47,377 bases of DNA from Lachnospiraceae bacterium (lineage in GTDB: Bacteria > Bacillota > Clostridia > Lachnospirales > Lachnospiraceae). The position numbers were made by a program, and so were the translations under genes. The notes under the pieces were generated by a model, which was not told the DNA's origin, did not search any database, and worked only from the letters and a program-made list of their open reading frames with translations. The stretch is taken from positions 1 to 47,377 of the forward strand of contig CAJTIU010000033.1 of the NCBI GenBank assembly GCA_910576335.1, given 5' to 3'. Shown one piece after another: positions 41,831 to 47,377 of this stretch (positions are counted from its first letter, which is position 1; every line of letters starts with the position of its first letter).

Positions 41831-44156
41831 GACGCTTAGGAATCTGTTTAAGCAGGATAAGGAGAAATTTGCCGTGCCGAAATCGGTGCAGGCGGTCATC
41901 CCGTTAAAGACCATGTGGGAGGACGGCATTTTCCTCGTGGGCAGGAACAAATATGCAAAGACATTCAAGTTTGAGGACATTAACTATGCCGTGGCGAGCC
42001 GTGAGGACAAGGAAGCCATGTTCCTTGAATACTCGGAGCTTCTCAATGCCCTTGACAGTGGGGCGACCACGAAAATCACCATCAACAACCGCAGGCTCAA
42101 CAAGGCGGATTTTGAGCAGACCATCCTTATCCCGATGTCGGAGGACGGTCTGGATAAATACCGTAAAGAGTATAACAAGATGCTGCTTGATAAGGCGACG
42201 GGGGCTAACTCCATCGTGCAGGATAAGTATGTGACAATCTCCGTCTGCAAGAAGAACATCGAAGAAGCGAGGAACTATTTTGCCCGTGTCGGTGCTGACC
42301 TTATCGGGCATTTCAACCGTCTTGGCTCAAAGTGTACGGAACTGGATGCCAATGATAAGCTGCGTATCTTCCATGATTTTTACCGTACAGGCGAGGAAAC
42401 GGCGTTTTCCTTTGACATGGCACAGACCATGCGGAAAGGTCACGACTTCAAGGACTATATCTGCCCCGACTCCTTTGAGTTTGAGAAAGATTATTTCCGC
42501 ATCGGCAACCGTTATGGGCGTGTGATTTTCCTTAGAGAGTATGCCGCCTATATCAAGGACAGCATGGTGGCGGAGCTTTGCGAATTAAACCGTAACATGA
42601 TGCTCTCTGTTGATGTTGTCCCTGTTCCCACGGATGAAGCCGTGCGTGAGGTGGAAAACCGCCTGCTTGGGGTAGAAACGAATATCACGAACTGGCAAAG
42701 GAAACAGAACCAGAATAATAACTTTTCCGCTGTTATCCCCTATGACTTGGAGCAGCAGAGAAAGGAAAGCAAGGAGTTCCTCGATGATTTGACGACCCGT
42801 GACCAGAGGATGATGTTTGCCGTGCTTACGATGGTGCATACTGCTGATACCAAAGAGCAGCTTGACAATGACACGGAAGCTCTCTTAACTACTGCAAGAA
42901 AGCATCTCTGCCAGTTTGCCGTACTGAAGTATCAGCAAATGGACGGTCTGAATACCGCCCTGCCGTTCGGCGTGAGGAAGATTGATGCGTTAAGGACATT
43001 GACGACAGAGAGCCTTGCGGTGTTTATCCCATTCCGTGTGCAGGAAATCTACCATAAGGACGGCGTGTATTACGGTCAGAATGTAATCTCAAAGAACATG
43101 ATTATCGCTAACCGCCGCCATCTTTTGAACGGCAATTCCTTTATCCTCGGCGTGTCTGGTGCGGGCAAATCGTTCACGGCGAAAGAGGAAATGGTGAATA
43201 TCATTTTGACTGACCCCAACGCTGATGTCTTGGTAATAGACCCCGAACGAGAGTACGCCCCTCTTGTAAAGGCGATGCAGGGCGAGGTTATCCACATCTC
43301 GGCGACGAGCGACAACCACATCAATGCAATGGACATGAACTCTGATTACGGCGATGGTGCAAATCCTGTCATCTTGAAATCAGAGTTTATTTTATCCCTC
43401 TGCGAGCAGCTTATCGGCGGTGCAAGCCTTGGGGCAAAGCAGAAGTCCATCATTGACCGCTGCACGGCAAGCGTGTACCGCTATTATCAGCAGGGGAACT
43501 ATATGGGGACACCGCCGACCTTGCAGGACTTCCGTGAGGAACTGTTAAAGCAGGATGAGCCAGAAGCACGGGAAATCGCTCTTGCGATTGAGCTGTTCAC
43601 GGACGGCTCTCTCAACACTTTTGCCAAGCATACGAATGTTGACACACACAGCCGCCTTATCTGTTATGACATTTTGGATTTGGGCAAACAGTTACAGCCT
43701 ATCGGTATGCTTGTGGTGCTTGATAGCATCCTAAACCGCATCACAATGAACAGGGCGAAAGGCAGGAATACATTTATTTTCATTGATGAGATTTACCTTC
43801 TGTTTCAGCATGAGTATTCTGCAAACTTCCTTTTTACCCTTTGGAAGCGTGTGCGTAAGTATGGGGCGTACTGTACTGGAATCACGCAGAACGTGGACGA
43901 CCTGTTACAGAGCCATACGGCGAGGACAATGCTTGCCAACTCTGAATTTATCATCATGCTGAATCAGGCATCGACAGACCGTATCGAGCTTGCGAAGCTC
44001 CTTAACATCTCCGATTTGCAGATGAGCTATATCACGAATGTCGGTGCAGGGCAGGGGCTTTTGAAAGTGGGCAGCTCCCTTGTGCCGTTCGTTAATAAGT
44101 TCCCACGCAATACGGAATTGTATAAGCTGATGACGACCAAGTTTGGGGAGGTCTAA
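41823..44156 (+). CDS. virB4: VirB4-family conjugation ATPase
   Basis: The 777-residue ATPase carries Walker A GVSGAGKS (443-450), the LVIDPEREYAPLVKAMQGEV stretch, Walker B FIFIDEIYLLF (D655, E656) and GITQNVDDLLQSHTARTML, with the usual N-terminal VirB4 domain. It powers channel assembly and substrate transfer. Length is normal for ICE relatives. Its start overlaps PrgI, and AAGGAGG precedes the ATG. Confidence 0.95.
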   Translation: MIKTLRNLFKQDKEKFAVPKSVQAVIPLKTMWEDGIFLVGRNKYAKTFKFEDINYAVASREDKEAMFLEYSELLNALDSGATTKITINNRRLNKADFEQTILIPMSEDGLDKYRKEYNKMLLDKATGANSIVQDKYVTISVCKKNIEEARNYFARVGADLIGHFNRLGSKCTELDANDKLRIFHDFYRTGEETAFSFDMAQTMRKGHDFKDYICPDSFEFEKDYFRIGNRYGRVIFLREYAAYIKDSMVAELCELNRNMMLSVDVVPVPTDEAVREVENRLLGVETNITNWQRKQNQNNNFSAVIPYDLEQQRKESKEFLDDLTTRDQRMMFAVLTMVHTADTKEQLDNDTEALLTTARKHLCQFAVLKYQQMDGLNTALPFGVRKIDALRTLTTESLAVFIPFRVQEIYHKDGVYYGQNVISKNMIIANRRHLLNGNSFILGVSGAGKSFTAKEEMVNIILTDPNADVLVIDPEREYAPLVKAMQGEVIHISATSDNHINAMDMNSDYGDGANPVILKSEFILSLCEQLIGGASLGAKQKSIIDRCTASVYRYYQQGNYMGTPPTLQDFREELLKQDEPEAREIALAIELFTDGSLNTFAKHTNVDTHSRLICYDILDLGKQLQPIGMLVVLDSILNRITMNRAKGRNTFIFIDEIYLLFQHEYSANFLFTLWKRVRKYGAYCTGITQNVDDLLQSHTARTMLANSEFIIMLNQASTDRIELAKLLNISDLQMSYITNVGAGQGLLKVGSSLVPFVNKFPRNTELYKLMTTKFGEV

Positions 44157-44173
44157 GAGAGGGGGAGTTTTTT

Positions 44174-44578
44174 ATGTCAGAGATAAGGTTTCGCAATGCA
44201 GCCCACCGTGATTTCTTTCTGGAAAACATGATGAAATGCAAAGTCAACGACTGTTACCACAGGGCATTTTTCTATGTGATGGGGATAGCGGAGGAAACAA
44301 GGAAAAATATCAATTCCATGTTTAATTTTAAGACAGACTGCATTGAGCCAGAGGGGATGCACGCAGGGTGGCAGACAAGCGGCACGGTCAAGGTCTGCAA
44401 CCTTGCCTTTAACCTCTGGAACGGCTACGCAGAGGAGGGGCGTGAGAAATATTCCACGCCAGAGGAACTGTTCTGTTGTGAGTTTGCCCCGTATTTCATG
44501 GAGGGCATCAAGGTAAGGTATCCCGAATATTGCAGGGATTTACCTGTCCCTAAAAAGCAGACGGAGCATACACGGTAA
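44174..44578 (+). CDS. DUF6075-like conserved protein
   Basis: The 134-residue product begins SEIRFRNAAHRDFFLENMMK and contains AFFYVMGIAEETRKNINSMF and KVCNLAFNLWNGY, which I associate with DUF6075 proteins of Clostridia ICEs. No catalytic motif is evident. GAGGGGGAG precedes the ATG. Function unknown. Confidence 0.75.
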   Translation: MSEIRFRNAAHRDFFLENMMKCKVNDCYHRAFFYVMGIAEETRKNINSMFNFKTDCIEPEGMHAGWQTSGTVKVCNLAFNLWNGYAEEGREKYSTPEELFCCEFAPYFMEGIKVRYPEYCRDLPVPKKQTEHTR

Positions 44579-44608
44579 ATAAAAAAACAGCAAAGAAAGG
44601 ATATGCCT

Positions 44609-45394
44609 ATGAATTTGAAAAACTATAAAACCATTATCTGTACTGCCGCCGCTGTCGCCCTCTTGGGAGCAGCGGTTTTTTGCGGCTTTAAGATTTACAG
44701 CCATTACCAGCAGATAGACGTGCAGACCGAAGCCTTTGCGGAGATTGCCGAGGTCGTGGAGAACGCCGAGCCAGAGGAAGAACCGACCAGAGATAAAGAT
44801 GTGCCTGTCAGCGAGGGCGAGGATATTCTTGCGAAGTACAAAGAGCTGTATTTGCAGAATGAGGATATGGTCGGTTGGATTTCCATTGATGGTACGACTG
44901 TCAATTATCCTGTCATGCAGAGCAGGAATAGCCCGAATTTTTATCTGAAGCACAACTTTGAAAAGCAATACAGTGATTTGGGAGTGCCTTATATCCAAGA
45001 GGACTGCGACATTCTCACAAGCGACAATCTGATTATTTACGGACACCACATCAAGGGCGGCAGGATGTTCGGGGCATTGGAAGATTACAAATCCAAGGGC
45101 TTTTATGAGAAGCATAAGACCATCCAGTTTGACACCCTCACAGAGCAGGCAGAATATGAAATCATTGCCGTATTCAAGACGGTTGCGTACAGCTCACAGG
45201 GTTACCGCTATTATGATTTTGTCAATGCAGAAAACGAAAAAGAGTTTGATGCTTATGTCGGGAAGTGCAAGGAGCTTGCCTTGTATGATACGGGCGTGAC
45301 CGCTGAATATGGAGATAAGCTTATTACGCTCTCCACCTGCGAATATTCCGCACAGAACGGCAGGCTCGTAGTCGTGGCAAAAAAGGTAAACTGA
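44609..45394 (+). CDS. srtB: Class B-like sortase
   Basis: The 261-residue protein has an N-terminal membrane anchor (about 6-30), an acidic linker and the sortase fold: VGWISIDGTTVNYPVMQS, His146 in YGHHIKGG, catalytic Cys244 in TLSTCEYS and Arg252 in NGRLVVV. ATG 44609 fits AAAGGA better than ATG 44603. Its likely substrate is the TPKTG-bearing adhesin at 2061-6209, the only sorting signal I see in the window. Sortases of this type are standard partners of ICE surface proteins. Confidence 0.92.
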   Translation: MNLKNYKTIICTAAAVALLGAAVFCGFKIYSHYQQIDVQTEAFAEIAEVVENAEPEEEPTRDKDVPVSEGEDILAKYKELYLQNEDMVGWISIDGTTVNYPVMQSRNSPNFYLKHNFEKQYSDLGVPYIQEDCDILTSDNLIIYGHHIKGGRMFGALEDYKSKGFYEKHKTIQFDTLTEQAEYEIIAVFKTVAYSSQGYRYYDFVNAENEKEFDAYVGKCKELALYDTGVTAEYGDKLITLSTCEYSAQNGRLVVVAKKVN

Positions 45395-45432
45395 TATGAC
45401 CGCAAATCCTCTGGGAAAGGAGGTCGATGTTT

Positions 45433-47232
45433 ATGGCTGATATAAAGACCAGAGATGTGGTCAAAGGCACGATAAAGACCTTAGACAAAGCTGCCATTGC
45501 GGGGGAACGCATGAAGTCCGCCTATGCCAAGACAAAGGATAAGGCAGGGCAGGGATATTACGCAGAGGAAAATTCCCCCACGGAATATGCCGCCGATAAG
45601 TTCTCCCATGCTTCGGGGCGTATCAAGGACGAGGGAATCCATCAATTCAATAAGCAGGGGCAGAAAAACGTCCAGACCACAAAGGAGAATATCGGCAGGG
45701 CAAAGGATAAAATCGCTGACTTTAAGACCAAGCGTGCGGTAAAAGCCGCAGAGCAGAAAAAGGCACAGGCTGTTGCAGAACAGAACGGCTCGCTGATCCG
45801 AAACGGGGCAGCGAGCCGTTCTCCTGTCCCCGATGTTCCCAAGCAGGGAGAAATGCCCCAGACCCAGACAGGGGCAAGCCGGTTGATAAAGACAAGACAG
45901 CAGGGGAAAAAGACCATCAAGACCACAGCCAGAAATGCGGAGAGAACCGTCAAGACCACAGCAAAAGGGACGGTCAAGGCGACGGAAAAAGGCGTAAAAA
46001 CCGCAAAGGCGACATCAAAGACGGCGATTAAGACCAGGTCGCAGACCGCAAAGGCGGCACAGAAAACGGCGAAAGCATCTGCCAAAGCCGCCCAGAAAAC
46101 AGCACAGACCGCAAAAGCCACGGCAAAGGCGACAGCCGAAGCAACGAAAGTAACCGTCAGAGCCACCATTGCGGCGGTCAAAGCGATTATCGCAGGGACT
46201 AAGGCGTTGATTTCCGCCCTTATCGCAGGCGGTTGGGTTGCCATTGTGATAATCCTTATCGTTGTCCTGCTTGGGTGTGCTGTTTCCCTGTTCGGGGGCG
46301 GCAGCGACAGCACTTCCTATACCCCTGTCAGTGCGGAAGTGGAAGCCTACACGCCGCTGATACAGAAGTATGCGAAGCAGTACGGCATCCCCGAATATGT
46401 GGAGCTTATCAAAGCGGTGATGATGCAGGAATCTGGGGGAAAGGGCAGCGACCCGATGCAGGCGGCGGAGGGGAGCTTCAACAAAAAGTACCCCCATGAG
46501 CCGAACGGCATCAAAGACCCCGAATATTCCATCGAATGCGGCGTGCTGGAATTAAAAGCCGCCCTCACATCAGCTGAGGTGGAAAGCCCGATTGACATGG
46601 AACGTATTAAGCTCGCCTTGCAGGGCTATAACTTCGGAAACGGCTATATCTCATGGGCAAAGACCAACTACGGCGGCTATTCCTATGCAAATGCGGTGGA
46701 GTTTTCCGCTATGCAGGCACAGCGGTTAGGTTGGGAAAAGTACGGCGACACGCAGTACCCCGCCCATGTGTTACGCTATTATCCATACGGACGGGCATTT
46801 ACAAGCGGCGGCAATCAAGCCATTGTAGAGGTTGCCTTGACGCAGCTCGGCAATGAGGGCGGCGAGCCTTATTGGAGTTGGTATGGCTTTGGAGGGCGTG
46901 TGGAATGGTGTGCCTGCTTCGCATCGTGGTGTGCCGACCAGTGTGGTTATCTGGAGAGCGGCATCATCCCGAAATTCTCCCTCTGTTCGGATGGCGTGGA
47001 CTGGTTCAAAGGCAGAGGGCAATGGCTGGACAAGAACTATGAGCCGCAGGCAGGCGACATTATTTTCTTTGATTGGGGAAACGACGGCTCCATCGACCAT
47101 GTGGGAATCGTGGAGAAATGCGAGAATGGCACGGTCTACACCGTAGAGGGCAATTCTGGGGATGCTTGCAGACAGCAGAGCTATCCAGTCGGGAGCAGCT
47201 CAATCTACGGTTACGGATGCTTATGTGATTAG
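45433..47232 (+). CDS. Bifunctional cell-wall hydrolase (lysozyme-like plus CHAP), VirB1-like, with altered C-terminus
   Basis: The 599-residue protein has a long Lys/Ala/Thr-rich basic region (about 140-260, many KTA/KAT repeats), a membrane helix (about 265-288), a lysozyme-like domain with Glu333 in MMQESGGKG and a CHAP domain with Cys493 in EWCACFASWC and the His in DHVGIVEK. It opens peptidoglycan for the channel. ATG 45433 fits GGAGGTCG better than ATG 45427. The last residues, CLCD, and the stop are encoded by the boundary site, so the natural C-terminus has been replaced; the loss is probably a few residues. Confidence 0.92.
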   Translation: MADIKTRDVVKGTIKTLDKAAIAGERMKSAYAKTKDKAGQGYYAEENSPTEYAADKFSHASGRIKDEGIHQFNKQGQKNVQTTKENIGRAKDKIADFKTKRAVKAAEQKKAQAVAEQNGSLIRNGAASRSPVPDVPKQGEMPQTQTGASRLIKTRQQGKKTIKTTARNAERTVKTTAKGTVKATEKGVKTAKATSKTAIKTRSQTAKAAQKTAKASAKAAQKTAQTAKATAKATAEATKVTVRATIAAVKAIIAGTKALISALIAGGWVAIVIILIVVLLGCAVSLFGGGSDSTSYTPVSAEVEAYTPLIQKYAKQYGIPEYVELIKAVMMQESGGKGSDPMQAAEGSFNKKYPHEPNGIKDPEYSIECGVLELKAALTSAEVESPIDMERIKLALQGYNFGNGYISWAKTNYGGYSYANAVEFSAMQAQRLGWEKYGDTQYPAHVLRYYPYGRAFTSGGNQAIVEVALTQLGNEGGEPYWSWYGFGGRVEWCACFASWCADQCGYLESGIIPKFSLCSDGVDWFKGRGQWLDKNYEPQAGDIIFFDWGNDGSIDHVGIVEKCENGTVYTVEGNSGDACRQQSYPVGSSSIYGYGCLCD

Positions 47233-47240
47233 TCACATAA
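47221..47240. repeat. Right boundary near-palindrome (attR-like)
   Basis: TTATGTGATTAGTCACATAA has the same 8-bp arms as the left site at 144-163 and a different centre (TTAG against AGCT). The stop codon of the CHAP gene lies in its centre. A further half-arm-like TTATG occurs at 47248. Confidence 0.6.
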
Positions 47241-47272
47241 CACTCCTTATGTAGAGAAAGTAGTTATGAAAA

Positions 47273-47316
47273 GAAAGCAGAGAAATAGCCGTTAGAATGC
47301 AGTGTTCTCTGCTTTC
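47273..47316. other. 12-bp inverted repeat in the right flank
   Basis: GAAAGCAGAGAA and TTCTCTGCTTTC are perfect inverted arms 20 bases apart, 33 bases beyond the right boundary site. No clear T-run follows. It could be a terminator for a host or element transcript or a recombinase arm site. The rest of 47241-47377 shows no gene. Confidence 0.5.
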
Positions 47317-47377
47317 GATACATATATTTCTTTACATAATTATTGTTGCTTCCCAAAAGATTTCAGCCATTCTAAAG

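Larger units (their letters stand above)
144..47240. mobile_element. ICE-like block of the Tn1549/CTn type bounded by matching palindromic sites
   Basis: The block carries the full conjugation set of a Clostridia ICE: relaxase, MobC, PcfB, VirD4, VirB4, VirB6-like, PrgI, Maff2, cell-wall hydrolase, primase, and ParA/ParB. Its two ends carry the same 8-bp arms TTATGTGA and TCACATAA around different 4-bp centres. parA is cut at the left end and the CHAP gene is altered at the right end, so these are real junctions and not gene borders. No tyrosine integrase gene lies inside. The block may be an integrated element mobilised in trans, or part of a larger element rearranged by site-specific recombination. 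Confidence 0.65.

Noticed and set aside
45850-46200. Repetitive AAGAC/GCAAAG-rich DNA as a tandem repeat or CRISPR-like array
   Set aside because: The periodicity comes from the Lys/Thr/Ala-rich linker of the wall hydrolase; units are irregular and in frame.

Overview
The window holds most of an integrative conjugative element (ICE) of the Tn1549/CTn type found in gut Clostridia (Lachnospiraceae-like Firmicutes). This is inferred from gene content: ParA/ParB, a very large N12-class methylase/SNF2 helicase, DUF3991/Toprim primase, MobC plus MOB-P type relaxase, PcfB, VirD4, Maff2, VirB6-like protein, PrgI, VirB4, sortase B and a lysozyme/CHAP hydrolase, nearly all on the + strand, tightly packed and with strong AGGAGG Shine-Dalgarno (SD) sites. 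No species can be named from the sequence. No rRNA, tRNA or CRISPR array was seen, and no known antibiotic-resistance gene was recognised.

Layout. 1-143 is left flank with the start of a leftward gene at the very edge. 144-163 is a perfect 20-bp palindrome, and 47221-47240 carries the same 8-bp arms around a different 4-bp centre; the whole 47-kb block lies between them. The block begins inside parA (its Walker A motif is lost) and ends at the last codons of the CHAP hydrolase. 0.9-6.3 kb: parB, then a giant thioester/Cna-B surface protein with a sortase signal. 6.3-10 kb: a train of small accessory ORFs. 10-18.4 kb: the 2806-residue methylase/helicase, with a complete tnpV gene nested in another frame. 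18.9-25.8 kb: an AT-richer cargo zone with a PhzF-like protein, unknown genes, an NTF2-like protein, a C_GCAxxG_C_C protein, a second tnpV, and a TetR-regulated ABC transporter cassette between imperfect direct repeats. About 26-32.4 kb: a second, Tn4451-like mobilizable module (sigma-like gene broken by an IS3-family element, structured oriT-like region, mobC, relaxase, tnpW, large serine recombinase). 32.4-47.2 kb: the conjugation backbone, with its own oriT-like site, mobC and relaxase, the coupling protein and type IV secretion genes, ending in sortase B and the cell-wall hydrolase.

How it works together (inference from family knowledge). A relaxase/MobC complex nicks oriT, PcfB and VirD4 deliver the strand to the VirB4/VirB6/PrgI/Maff2 channel, and the lysozyme/CHAP enzyme opens the wall. 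Sortase B probably anchors the 1382-residue adhesin; the two would be close neighbours if the block circularised. The methylase/helicase and primase may protect or process transferred DNA. Points most worth following: the overprinted tnpV, the palindromic block boundaries without an internal tyrosine integrase, the paired oriT motifs, the repeat-flanked ABC cassette and the exactly reconstructable IS insertion.
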